Shown here: positions 13,001 through 25,440 of the stretch, piece by piece
Numbering within the stretch: the stretch's first letter is position 1
How the letters are laid out: each line of letters starts with the position of its first letter
Assembly (NCBI GenBank): GCA_013399015.1
Contig: VWZX01009114.1
Coordinates: 699,303 to 763,302 of the forward strand
DNA from: Galbula dea
Lineage: Eukaryota; Chordata; Aves; Piciformes; Galbulidae
Direction of reading: 5' to 3'
DNA length: 64,000 nt
Program-made: the position numbers and the translations under genes
Notes under the pieces: generated by a model
Databases searched by the model: none
What the model was told of the DNA's origin: nothing
The model's input: only the letters and a program-made list of their open reading frames with translations

Positions 13001-16000
13001 TTCACCAAGACAAGTTCTGGAAAGGGTTGTTTACAGCAGGAAAATTGCTGGCATGGTTGTTAGGGCATAATTAATGAGCAGTTTTCCCCCAATAAATCAG
13101 TTTTATTCTGGAATTGAGAATTAAATGGATTCACACACACCACTCCTGAATACCCACCCCTATTAGCTGCTGCTGCTGCTTAGCTGTGTCAGCCAGTATC
13201 CACAGAAGCCAAACTTGGTGCATTCTTCAAAGCTGCCAGGAAAGCTCAGCATTTGACACCTGATTCAGGAAGAATTTTCCAGCCTTGTGAAAACTAGAAG
13301 GCTATTAAGGTTCAAACAATTATCAAGAATCACTTCTTTTCTCATACTGATGCAACCCAACAGCACCTTTTAAGTCTCTCCATGCCTCTGTTAGACCAAC
13401 ACACTCTTATATGCTGTGACTAGGTTTACAGGAGACACCTCTAAAACTTTTAACAAGCACAACACATGTCCCTCTGAAAGCAGTGAAAAATTACACATGC
13501 AAGTATCTGCAAGATCAGGATCTTAAATTGTAAAAATACTTTCTAAAGCCTGGACAGACCTCATCTCTGTGTCCTGTCTAGCATTCTTCTGCCTAAGTAT
13601 AGGGTCAGTACTTTATAGGGTACTATATAAAAAAAAAAAGCAGCCATCATAAAACAGAAGTCCTTCATCTCAACATTCCCACACTTGTGGCTTGTGAGGC
13701 ACAGGCAGGGCTGCCGGGAAAACAATGACATTTTAGAAGCACTCAGAGAGGCAGAAAAATTATTCCAGCTAGCTAACAATGAGAAATGTGTTCAAGGAAG
13801 AGTTTTCACATTCACTGGCCATGACCCGCACCTGATGCAAACCGCCTCGCTTGCAGATCGGGCTTGCTTCTCACAGCTACCTTTGTTTGGATGACATACT
13901 GTTGGGCAACACGCAGCAAAAACTATTTGCACACTACACTAAAGTGCCATTTAATATTTGCTTAAAGATTTCATTTTATTGTCTGGGCAAGGGCAGTTTC
14001 TACCACTAAAGTTAATAGCTAATCCACACCTACACTTTTGCTACCCAAACTTCTCATCGCTAGCACAGCACCCAGAACCAAGAGCAACAGATACAAACCA
14101 CCCCTGCTTAACCTCATGGTGAAGCACCTCACAAACCAGAGCTTTCAAGAAAGCACTTTTTCCTTTACTTCCAAGGGAAGGTATTAAAGTATACACTATT
14201 TTGGACTTGTAAGAAACACTCTCCCACTTACTTAGATGCTTTCTTTACAGACAGACCACAGCAAGCAGAGACCTGGGGGTTGGGATCCTCTGAATGATCC
14301 ACACTGTGGGCTGGAAACATGTCTGTCACATGCACTTATTTACAGTTACAAAAATAGCACCATGAAAGAAGCAGATGTGTTAGGCACAAAAAATAAACTG
14401 AATTAAGTTACTACAGAGATATTGCTTGACACTGGAGAATGTAGTAGAGAAACGTCTTTCTTTTGTACACACACTTAAAAGACTTGCATTTAAAGAGCGC
14501 TAAGTATCAAATGCTTAATACTAAATCTTGTTGAAATGTATGATGTCATTCTCCTTTTTATAAAAATGCTACCCTTTCCACTGCCACAGGACACACAGGA
14601 ACTTCTTCACTCATTTTCATGTTGAGATAGGAATAGTTAATAGGATCAGTTACAAAATGTGCTCTTAATCTAAAGTCTTTGTGGTGACCACAGACCAACA
14701 GCAATGAGGCAGCCTCAGTTTCTGATCTGCAGCAGCTATTTCTATCTTGGAAGTTTCCTAAAATACTACTGAGCTAGAGTGAGACCACTGAACTCAACTT
14801 CATTTCTCATCTAAGCTGGATCAATATTATTAAACCAAACAAAGCTAGTCTTCCTCAGCTTCCCTCATCAATCTCAAATCTCCACAACGTTTTTGGCATC
14901 CCAAGAATTTAGGTGTTACATGCTTGAATGCAGTGTGTGCAAATGCCTAAGAATTAGAATTTTGACCCTAGTATAGCTTCAGCAGAGCAGCAGCAAATAT
15001 CCAAGCTTCTCTTTAACACCCAACCTTTCTGTTTAGCCTGGGAGCATGTGTCTCCACATATGAGAAGGATTCATTCGAGCTTCCACAACCACCCAACGTT
15101 TGACCATCTTTTGATTAATTCAGCAGCTAGTTCTCAAGGTCAAAAAGGACCTTCTAGCTGTTGACTGATCTCTGGAAATGAAGTAAAATCATTCACAGTC
15201 ATTTCACATCAGCAAAGCTGCTATCAAGTAACATCTTTTGGTTACTGTTCATCTGACCCAGATCTAAGTGGAGGATACCAACAGAGGGGAGGGAAAAAAA
15301 AAGCCCACTATGTATTTTAGACTTGATCATATTAATAACTTGAATTTCAACATGAATAAAACTCAAGCTTAACTACCAGCCAAATAACTCCCTTTCATCA
15401 TCCTGGATGTCATCACCTCCACTGTACTTTCTGTACACATTTGCCACAGCATTTCAAAACATTACTTCCCTGACTGAAGATGACATCTCTTCCCCTACTG
15501 CAGGACCATCACCCAGACCACTAGGTAGGCAAAGCAGTGCCCAGATAACCAGGAAGAGCAGCTCCTACTCCCTGCTGTGTAGTCTGCTAAAGGAGTGCTG
15601 CCATGCAGAAGACAAATTTACCCACAGATGAAATAAATAATAAAACTGAAGTATTTTTTTCAAGTCTATCTCTCCTGCTTCTTTGCTCTGTGTTTATTCT
15701 TTCATTTTTTGCCAAGTGGGAAATGAAAAGCAATGGAGTCAGTTTCACTTTTGTTTATATTTGGTTTCAATTTTTATCCTCAAGTTTTGCTTTCATCTTT
15801 TGCATGTGTAACACTGTTGGGATTTCAGATCCCAAAGGAAAGCTTTCAGTAATTTAAAAACATGAGTCTCCTATTCCACCCTTTTCTTCTACTGTGCAAT
15901 TATTTTTATTTTAGATAAACTGTTTAAGATGCTGACACAATTTTGGAATGCTTTAGGGGTGAAGGGTGTTTGATTTTGATTTTACAAATTTATATGCCAC

Positions 16001-18744
16001 ATTCAATTAAATTCAGTAGTTCAGTGTTTTCCACTGGCTTCACCTCTCAGTTGCATATAAAGTATATTCACACAATTCAACAAAACACCTCAAAAGAGCT
16101 GCCAGTGCAGCAAATGCACAAAAGCCCACATCATGCATCAAATGCATGTTATATATGCATCAAACTCACATAAAGACCTAAAATTACTGCTACCTGAATT
16201 TATTAAAGAGCTAAGGCATTATCTTGCTTAGATAAAGGCTTGCCTGTAATGCTCTCAATGTCCAAAATGAACAGGAATATTACAGTACAGGCTTTCTTCT
16301 GGGTACTGGTCAAGCCCTTCAAGTCACATACATCCCTCCATACACATCAAAAAGCAGAATTTAACCACACTTCAGACTTTCAGAAACAAACCCTCTAAGC
16401 AATCCTTCCTTCTTTTGTGCTTTATTAATGTTAAGCATGTTAAGTCTTCAGAAAGCACTTAAAATCATTTCAGAGCAAAAGGGAAATGGTCAGACACATC
16501 CACTCTCACATCCAGTTCAAAGGTGTAGCAGAAGTATTTAACACCAGATATGCTAGGAGCTACAAACCAAGGCTGTCAAAGTTAGCTGCAAAACATTCAA
16601 AACATAACCTGCTCTACTCTTTAAAGGCCAAGAATATGGAAATTACTACTCCAAGCTCATCTTGAAAGTTAGCAACCTATACAGCAACAACTGCATGATA
16701 AAATAATTTCAAGTTAGAATTTAGATCTGCATCTTGGGTGAAACAACATGCCAAATGCTGGCAGATTTGCTGCTGGATGCTGATGTCCTAGCTGCAACAA
16801 GATAAAATGTCTGCCTTGAGCTACAGACTGCTTCTACATTTGTTGCAATCTGTCCCCAAGCAAACAAAGGGGTCAGAAGAGTTCCAATATATACAAAGCT
16901 GGGATTGCAATCTATCACACATTAAGAAACCAAACACTACTTTACCACTTACTCCTTCTTTCTCTTCTCCCTAGCTTGTTCAAAAAATAGTAATTTTTCA
17001 TCAACTTCCAAGAAACAGAAAACATACCAGCATTAACTGGAAGAGCAACTTATAAAACTGCTTTACAGTCTATCAATGTATGCTGTATTTTATTCATGCT
17101 ATATAGAAAACATTGCTTTCTAAACACACACAGATATGTATGTGTGCCTATATATATGTAGAGGGTAAACTAGTAGCTGTTAACATGCATTTGTTTCCCC
17201 CAACTGTTAAAAATTACTTGCTGATTCCAGTTTGGTTTTTGTCTTTTCTTGGAATCTCTTTTAATCTTAATACAAAAGTTGACACAGAGTCAACACAAGG
17301 AAGAACCTTCACTACAATTCCAACAAAACTGCTGAAAGAAAAAACAAGGGGGAATTATTTAATTACACTGAATCTTTTTTTTCATTATGTTATTCACAAA
17401 TTAGGAATATGCAACTTAATAAATCTTTTCCTCTCATTAACTGTATTGGTTTTGTTTATTTGTTGTTCTGCTTTTGCACTTGTGATCTCCAAGGACAAAC
17501 CAGAAAACGTTTTACATTAATCACAGTTTATAGCACTATAAGCTATAATAAAACTTCTGTAAACACTACCTTCTGCTTTATGCCCTCAATATCACAATCA
17601 TTGTAGGCCTTTGAAGAACTGAGTTTCAAAAGGGCAACCTTTACAAACAAGCCACAGAGATAAGTAACACGTGGTTAGTTTTAATTCTTTACCTACAAAT
17701 GGACCATGACTCTCAAGAGAACAGCCACAAAATAAAAGCTGAGGTTCTAATCCTGCAAACACCAGAGGAATTTTGCTGGGGCACCACTCCTGTGTAATGT
17801 TAAAAGCATACAGGATGCACTTTCCCTGACTTTAAGGCGAATCAGGTTAACAAGTCCAGGGATAACAAGCACAGATTAAACAGGATCATCACAGAAACTT
17901 TTTTTTGCTGGAAGTTCCATAAGATCTTATGCCACAAGATTCACATAACAAAGGGCAATACACAGGTCTTGCTTCTCTTTGTTACCTGCAAATGGGAACA
18001 GAGCTTATGCTTCTCTGTGGAGGTTTCTATTTGCAGTTTTCAGCAATAATTCTTGAGCAGCATCTGCAGTAATTCTTGGGGGGCAGTCAGTGCTCAAAAT
18101 TTGATACTGAACTGTTCTGACTGCTAAGTTGCACAGCAAGTTTCTTTCCCATAGACTGCCTAATCACTTGTGAACCCACATAAACCCCTGACAAGCATGC
18201 AGTGGCCATGAGCACCACACTTTGTGTTTTGCTGGACAAACACCTCCAATTGTCTAAAAGCTCCCTCCCAATTGTTTTATTTAGATTGTATTTGTCTTAT
18301 CTGTACTGGTGCTGTTTCACTTTCTTCATGACACCATTCAGTGAACTGCATAGAGCCCGGTCAGACTCTCAAGGGGGACAAGTCGCTACTTCTTCTCATT
18401 ATGCAAACTCACCTTACAACCCAGAGCAATCTGACTCCACTCCAGAACTGGCTCTGCTTTAAGAAAGACTGTATCAACCAGACCTCCAGAATAGTTCAGC
18501 AATGCCTTTAGAGAACTCCAGAAGGCTCATGACAACTCCTCCACAAGAGGCAGGCCTCGTCTTTGTCAATTTATCACAATTATACCTGTTTCCACTAATC
18601 CCATTCACTAATTCCTGGCAAACAAAAAAGCAAACAAAAACTGAGTTCTCAGTCTCCCCAGAAACGTTGGAAAACTGACAGCACATTTGTCACCTTCTAT
18701 TCCTGGAGCACAAAGGCAAGCCTAAGCACCAAGCTGCACATAAC

Positions 18745-19300
18745 AGGCAATGTATCAGCTATTTAGTATTTTAAGCTCCTTCAAAACTCTTCAACAAGCA
18801 TCACCTGCCAACATGACTTCATTCTTCTCACTAGGTTATTCTAACACTCTCTTACAGGCACTTCAGTCTGGAAGAAATCCTCCAACATGCTCACTCCGTA
18901 AAAAAAGAAAATCTTCCTGCAAGGGGAGCTCCTTAAACTCTTCCTCAGTGAAGCAAGGCTCAAAGAATTTGTTTCACTCTGCTATGTCTTTATCTTCCTT
19001 AGGCACTCCTTCTATGCATGGATCACTTATCAGCAGACTTCCTGCTTTTGATGCATTTCAAAGAGGATTTACTAATTGTTTTCATGCCTTTAGCAACTTG
19101 TTCCATTACTCTTTTTGGCCTCCCTCACTGCATTTAACACAGATTTTGTGTTCTTTTCCAACTTTCATATTTGGAGACAAAGAAGATGTCTTTTTTACTT
19201 CTACTGAGCTCCTTCACTTTGCTTGTCAGCCTTTTTTAGTACTTCTGACAGATGCCATGCAATTACTCTGAGTGTCTTCAAAGAACTGCATGTCACCTGC
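18745..19300 (-). mobile_element. Ancient CR1-like LINE fragment, minus orientation, inactivated
   Basis: Read on the minus strand, the block contains stretches typical of the mid-ORF2 region of old amniote CR1/L3-type LINEs. One is a segment resembling AAGGCATGAAAACAATTAGT, followed by a lysine/serine-rich stretch (KSSLKCIKSRKS) and then segments resembling the start of the reverse-transcriptase region. Frames are broken by stops and indels. The plus strand carries a fortuitous 173-codon open frame across the same bases, the longest in the window. It is a mirror of the dead element, not a gene. Element limits are approximate, and family assignment rests on remembered consensus. Confidence 0.6.
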
Positions 19301-22210
19301 AAGTATTTTACTTTATTTTGAATTTTTTCCTTGCTTTATAAAGATTTACTTTGGAAAAATAAACACTGTCAGAGCAACCCTTGGCTTCACTGCTCCTTAA
19401 GCAACACTGAGGCTAAGCACATTATGATCAAAGCCATATCATAGCTGGCTGGCATTTTTAACCTGAAATTCTGAACTTAATTCTTGCTGGCCAGGACCTT
19501 GTCCAGAGTTGCTACCCCAGAGCACCCTTACAAGCTACATTTAGGAATTACTTTTGGTATCTGAAAACTCAGTACTTGGGCAGATTTCATGCTGGAGCAT
19601 GATATAATCAGGGCAGGGGGAGTGTGCAACTGAAACCTCCTGTTATCAAGAGAGTAGCTTTTCTGCTCTCCCTTTATATATATCAGGTATTGTCAACATC
19701 TTGATTGGGCAGACAGTCATATACCCCTCATCTCAACTCTTCCTATGCAGGCCTAGAACATCAATTCAAGAGATAATCTAAACAGTTATTTCCTCTTTAT
19801 CAAAAAGTATCCTATTTCATGCACATGCAAGCCACTCTGTCCTCTCTATGACATCTGTAGTCTGTCTCTACAATACCTGAGCTTCCACCATTTCTGATAC
19901 TCCAAGTATTATACCATGAAGGCATTTTAATACCATGGGGATGATGATCCTCTTCAAGAGAGGATGTGACATAGCAAACTTTATATTCTTCATCTGTCAG
20001 CTTTTCCCCATCTCTTGGTTTTTAAACTTGTTTTACTATGTACATAGTGTATATAAATAAAAGTATGTTTTATTTAAGGCATACATAGCCTGGCTGTAAG
20101 TTTATTTACAGAAACCCCATTCTTCTAATGTAGACTGTTTCTATTCCAAAAATATTTTCATTTCCTCTTGAATCTTAGCTCCTTTTTTTTGTGCATCAGT
20201 TTCTCAACAGTGCATGAAGACTCTGCCTCTCTGTAACTGCACCTGGTTCCACATATCAAAGACCACCATGCAACAGAGACTAGGGTCTTTTAGCCTCCTC
20301 TTCTAACAGCCTGTATGTTACTTCTTCTACCTCTTAGCTACCTCTTTCCCTGTAACACAGCCTGTGATGAATAGCTCTTTTCAAGAGACTGACATCTTCT
20401 GAAATCTGTCACTTCTGCAGTCACCAAGTAACTGGGTGGCACTGCAAAGACATCTATCAAATAATAGGACTGACCACTCTAACTACCTCTGCCAACCTAC
20501 TGGGACTCCCAGGCTAAGAGGGATAATACTGGGGCCAGCAGACTGACACCTCACAGTGCCTGCACCTAGCTGAGGAACTGCAGTGTGGCACACGACCATG
20601 ATAAAGCAATACCATGTCAAAGGATCCATCACTCTCAGGCCTTCCACCATTTACCAGTGAAAAGAAGCCACTGCACACAAATGGGCACATGAAGAACCTC
20701 CCCCCAGGTTGTTACCAACAGGGGCCAGAGGACACTGATGTCTCCAAATGGACCTGAGGCACAGAAAGATTGAGATTGAGACAGAAGCCATCTGCCTCAG
20801 ATCAATTCTGCTACTTCTAGAATTATGTCACTGTTTCCATGTTAGGGTGAATTTAAATGTTGCTGCTCAACTCTCTTTTTATGGTACTAACACAGGCATT
20901 CTGCAAAGGTTATTATATGCAAACCCATTAGGACTTAAATAAAATAATTATAAATTTAAACATACCATATTTCATCTCCAGAAACTGAGGCTGTAGTTTA
21001 CAACTGCTCCTATGTTCAACAGACCACTGTCTGCAACATCTCAGCAAGGTAAGATGGGCTGTTAAGTATAACCTTGTGCTAACCAGGAGCAAAGTTCTGC
21101 ACTGTGAAATAGCTTTATCTGAGCTTTATGTCTAAATAAATAAGCCTCAAACACTCTAACCAAAATAGGAATTAAAGACCTAAATATCTCTGAGAATCCA
21201 GACCAAGGGATCCAATCCTTCAAGCACTTGCAACTTTGACCCCAGACGTTGTGAGACCGTTGGAATTTGACCCATCGTACTACACAAACGAAACCCGTGT
21301 TCATCATTTCCTCCGGGGGCAGACGCCCAGGGCCTGGCCGTCCACTTGCTGGTGTAGAGCAGGACAGTGCTCTGCAAACCTCTGTGCAATAAGCTGCGAC
21401 ATGGCAGCGCTGCCTGTGCCAACATGAAATGAGGCTAAAAAAACCGAAGAGTGCAGTTCAAGGCTGTTAAGCGTTTCAAATGACGCACTTGCTAACGCTG
21501 GATTCACTGACATCATACAGCTAGGCGAAAGGGGACCCAGAAACGCTTGCTACCTCGGCGTGTTCAAAACGCGGATACAGAGGCGGCAGGGCCTGTTGCC
21601 CAAGGCCGAGGAAGCACCGCCGCCCATCAGCCGCCTGCCCGGTGCGGCATCTCACAGCACTTCCTCCTTCCGCCAGTCCCGCAGGACCCACCCGCTGCTC
21701 CCTCGCTGCCTCTCAGGCACCATTCTATCTTGTCACGCCGACCGCTCCTCCCTCCATACCGCTGCTGCCATTCCCTCACAATGACAGAACTCCCACCCCG
21801 AGCCCCTGAGCCGCCATCGAATGCCCTAAGCCATTAGAGACGNGGCCCGCAACAAGTGCGGGCCCCCCCACCCCGGCCCGGCCCGGCCCGCGCAGCGCCC
21901 TGGCCCTCCACATCCAACGCCCCCGCCTTTGTCTGCGCGCCAGAGCTCCCCACCCGGGAGGCGGCGGGTACCCCCGCTCCCACGGCACCTCCGCCGCCCT
22001 ATCCTTTCCCCCCTCCTCCTCCGCCCTTTCCCTAATGCAACAGCGGAGTCGGGCTCGGCCCCGGCCGCTGCAGCCCGACCTTTTGTTTTTAAACCGATGC
22101 GCATCTCGCCGGCAGCCCCGCGGCCTGAAAACAGTGGTAATGGGGAAAAAACACAGCAAAAAATTTTAAAAAAGGAAAATTAAAATAAAAAAGAATAGGC
22201 AAAAAATTAC

Positions 22211-22330
22211 CTCGCCTCCTGTTTCCGCGGCCCTCATACAATTCCTCAAGGTTACCGCCGTTGCCAGGGGACGCGAAATGGAAATGAAAACAGGCGCTGA
22301 ATAATCGCGGGAGCAAAACTAAAAGTTAAG
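22211..22330 (-). other. IRF2: Putative noncoding exon 1 of IRF2 (5' limit unknown)
   Basis: The best minus-strand splice donor in the island reads GGCGAG|GTAATT, with the GT at 22210-22209. It would join to the acceptor at 5838. IRF2 genes have a noncoding first exon, so a 5' UTR exon is expected here. The 5' end given is arbitrary. An alternative donor, GAG|GTAGCA near 21552, cannot be excluded. Confidence 0.4.
22275..22291. promoter_or_regulatory. ISRE / IRF-E-like element in the IRF2 promoter island
   Basis: The plus strand reads GAAATGGAAATGAAAAC, matching the IRF-site core GAAANNGAAA with a third GAAA-like repeat. It lies within about 70 bases of the predicted exon 1 donor. Human IRF2 is reported to carry a functional IRF-binding element in its promoter, so autoregulation or cross-regulation is plausible. 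Binding is inferred from the motif only. Confidence 0.55.
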
Positions 22331-22800
22331 TGCCTCCGCCCGGGTGGAGAAAGGTCCAGATCGAAAGCAAAACAAGAAGAGGAAGCGGCGAGGCCGCCGG
22401 CGCTTGGAAATCCCCCCGCCTCTCCGCCNCCTTCCTCCTGGATCCTCCGTGCCCCGTTCCTCCCGGGGAAGCGGTCGATCGTGTCGATGGTGGGTGGTTT
22501 TGGTGCTAAAGGTTCTATTGGGTGCTGCTATAGGGCCTTCGGCTCTTACGGCATTTTAAAATGTTTTTCATTCAAGGTCTGACTTGCATATGGAAATCTT
22601 ACATTTTATTCATGGCTTCACTTATGACTGAAATAACTCCTACGCCCAGCTTTAAATAAGGCGGGGGAGGGGGGCGCTGCCAGCCCCACGCGGCTCTGGA
22701 CCGAGAGCTGGAGCCGCTAACCCCGGGACTGCTCCGGGCACCAAGGGGTGCGGGGACTCTTATCCATGGATGCGCAAGCCCATAGCTCAGAGCAGGCTTT

Positions 22801-23832
22801 CCCGGAGACCTTGGGGAAATCCCTAAAGCTCAGCTCCACCAGCACCGACTGCATCACTCCCTGCGTCTCTTCCCTCTTTGCTGAGGTGGGAGTCGTATTC
22901 TCGGTCTGATACAAACGCGTATAGGGACGGACATTGCCTTTACAAAAGGACTATATCACAGTTCTACAACGAGGACAATTTCAAACCTGGTCCTTTGAAC
23001 GCAGTGAGTCTCAAGCAGCTGGGTTACCTGAAGAGAGAGCTCTTGGATTTCAACAATTTTTGCAAACTGCCATTGTTCATGGAGTCTGTGCAGAGACAGA
23101 GGGTATTCTGCAGAATTTAGATAATCCTGATGCAAACCATAGCATATAAAATTGACTGAGGAGAGGTTGCAATATGTCATTCCTAGCCTTACCAACAGAT
23201 GATGAGGAGAACATAATAACGGAATAATTTAAGCTGCAAGGGACCCATGGATGTCAGGAATCCACTGCCTCGTGAAACCACTGGGGCCTAGCAGGTGGCT
23301 GTGGTCCACCTGTGCCAGTGAAGTAGGAAAGGGCAAGGGAGAGGTTTTGGAAGCAAGATGTATGTTGTCAGGCAGGACAGTGAAATCAAACATCTCCTCC
23401 AAAGCTGCTTCAGAAACACTCACAGCAGGACAGAGAGGTTGACATTGTCAGGGAGGGACACAAGTCCCCAGGGCAGCTGCAAAGGGACAGCAAATAAGGG
23501 CCATATTTACATGGCAGATACTCCCAGGTACTTCCAGAAGGGAAGAGAACAGAGGGACTGATTTCCATGTAGCCACAGAAGAATGAGAAGGAGGCACCTG
23601 GAACACCTGGCTTTGAACTGGCACACTGACTGAATAAGTGCGTGGGGAGTGGAGATAATCAGCAGGACAAGGCAGTGGTAAGATACAGCTCACACAGGAG
23701 GCTCAGACTAGACTGTGACTGGAGGAAAAAGGGGTATGCACTTCATGCCAAAAGGAGTCAAATAGGTAACTCCAACAACTAAAGCTGAATTTTTATAAAC
23801 TTAAGGCCTAACTAGGAAAACAGTATTATTAA
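22801..23832. other. Intergenic, upstream of IRF2
   Basis: No exon, RNA gene or recognisable repeat was seen. Short open frames on both strands have no family features. Confidence 0.7.
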
Positions 23833-24035
23833 GATAGGACAAGAGAAAACAGCTTCAAGTTGCATCAGGTGAGGTTTAGATTGGATATTAGGAAAAAATG
23901 TCTTCACTGAAGGGGCTGTGAGGCACTGGAACAGGCTGCCCAGGGTAGTGGTGGAGTAATAACCCCTGGAAGCATTTAAAAGATGCATAAATGTGATGCT
24001 GAGGGATGCACTAGTGTGCCTGTGTCCAGCAGCTT
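23833..24035 (+). mobile_element. CR1 LINE 3' fragment
   Basis: Matches the avian CR1 3' region. It has a GGACAAGAG...TTCAAGTTGCATCAGG segment, then TTGGATATTAGGAAAAAATG, TCTTCACTGAA, and GGAACAGGCTGCCCAGG leading into the CCTGGA...TTTAAA segment. It is truncated before the terminal octamer-type repeats and carries no coding capacity. Confidence 0.85.
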
Positions 24036-24044
24036 TGCCATGTG

Positions 24045-24480
24045 TGTAACAGAAATGGCAAAGATCCAGAGAAGACCAACAAAGATAACTAAAAATATGG
24101 AATGACCTCAGTGTTAGAGTGATTCAAGGATTTGAGTGACCAGGATTATTTAGGATGGAGAAGTGGTAACCAACAGAAGATGGTCAGATGAGAGACAATG
24201 CACAGGCATGAGTAGAGATGGAATATCTGCTTTCTTTTCTAATACAAGAACTAGAGAGCATCAAGTGAAACTAGCAGGTGGCAGATTTAAAGCAGACAGA
24301 AAGAGGTGGGTCTTCACAGAGCTGGTAGTTGAACAGTGAAACATCCTGCTTTGAAGTGCCAAAAGTTCACAGGGGATCAGAAAAAGTACCCATAGACATT
24401 CACAGAAGCAAAAAATCCCATCAAGTGCTATTAAATGTAAAGATATCAACTCTGCCTCAAGCAGCCCTGTAAGCCATGGA
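24045..24480 (+). mobile_element. Ancient CR1/L3-type LINE 3' remnant
   Basis: Degenerate, but in the order expected of old amniote CR1-like LINE 3' regions: an AGAAGACCAACAAAGATAA segment, a diverged middle, an ACAAGAACTAGAGAGCATCA segment, then GAAACTAGCAGGTGGCAG leading to TTTAAAGCAGACA, and finally a GCTATTAAATGTAAAGAT segment. It directly follows the younger CR1 fragment. Divergence is high, so limits and subfamily are approximate. Confidence 0.6.
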
Positions 24481-25410
24481 CGATGACCTTGCCCTAACCT
24501 TGAAAAAGGCCCGACTGGCAATGCCTAAGTAGCTCAGGCCAGAGGAGGTGCCTGGTGCTGTTCCAGCACCTCCTTCCAAGCCAAGGGAAGAGTGGCTGGG
24601 GCTGGCTTTTGCAATGCTCAGTGACTGTTGTCATTTCTAGTATGTGCTTTTAACTGTTTACAAAATGAGCCAGCTGTGAAAAAGACTGTAGTTTATGTAT
24701 CAGCAGATATTGTGGGGAAAAAATGCTTACCATCACATTAATAATTGAATGCCATGCTTGAAGGACTGCTTATTCACAAAGTAGTAATGCTGTGAATGAC
24801 ATTAATTGGTTTTGGTCAAATAAAACACAGTTGGCTTCCTTGAGAAACATGAGTCAAAACCCTGAGCTGAATCTGCAGCTCACTCTTGCCATTTCTTCCC
24901 ACTGCCTTCAGCTGATCTCAATGGGGCTTGCTGAAGGCATTGACAAAGGCATTTCCCTTCACATCATCTTGCATCATAAGCTCAAAGGCTGTACAAGAAG
25001 TTAAATCTTCTGTTGTGATTCTTTTTTTTTTTTTGATGTTGAAAGGTAATGGGAATGGGCAGCTTTTGTCTTCTTAACTTTCAGCAGTGACTCATTCCCT
25101 CCAAAAAGAGACTTTTACCTTTGTGACTTTGTTGTTTCAGTAAGACCTGGCAGCTTTAAAATCAGAAATTTTAACCCAGAAGCATCAAATACTACAGGGG
25201 GTTTTTTCTGCAGAGTTGACACAGTCTGCAACTTACTCTTTTAATCATCTTCTTTAGGGGTCCAGCTGCTGGAATTGGTGGTCTCCATTACCATCCTACC
25301 TCTTAATCATAAAGATTCACTATTCTGGCCTGGCCTGCATTTCTCTGAAAAAAACTTGAAAATGGGAATATTTTAGGTTCCAGAAGTTAAATAAAGCATC
25401 CATGTTTGTG

Positions 25411-25440
25411 GGTTTGTTTGTTTGTTTGATTGATTGATTT
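25411..25440. repeat. (GTTT)n(GATT)n simple repeat
   Basis: Several GTTT units pass directly into GATT units. Confidence 0.85.

Larger units (their letters stand above)
5838..22210 (-). other. IRF2: IRF2 intron 1
   Basis: About 16.4 kb between the putative noncoding exon 1 and the start-codon exon. No supported protein-coding exon or RNA gene was seen. The only substantial recognisable element is an inactivated CR1-like LINE in minus orientation near 18.75-19.3 kb. Small simple repeats occur near 6.93, 10.0 and 13.17 kb (a short CTG run). The right-hand 700 bases lie inside the CpG island. The 5' limit depends on the exon 1 donor, which is a prediction. Confidence 0.7.
21470..22800 (-). promoter_or_regulatory. 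IRF2: CpG island and promoter region of IRF2
   Basis: GC-rich, CpG-dense block of about 1.3 kb, in sharp contrast to the flanking AT-leaning DNA. It lies upstream of the IRF2 start-codon exon on the minus strand. It contains GC-box-type sequences (for example CCGCCC at 22336-22341 and a G-rich run near 22660) and an ISRE-like site at 22275-22291. There is no clear TATA box, as expected for a CpG-island promoter. Two ambiguous bases (21843 and 22429) mark sequencing difficulty. The transcription start site is not resolved. Confidence 0.8.

Noticed and set aside
18750..19271. 173-codon plus-strand open frame as a gene
   Set aside because: It is antisense to a recognisable decayed LINE, shows no family motif, and sits in IRF2 intron 1 with no splice or promoter context.
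21547..21837. Open frames at 21.55-22.2 kb on both strands as genes
   Set aside because: Stop-poor GC-rich promoter DNA. The frames contain Pro/Arg/Ala runs without domains, and two ambiguous bases interrupt the island.
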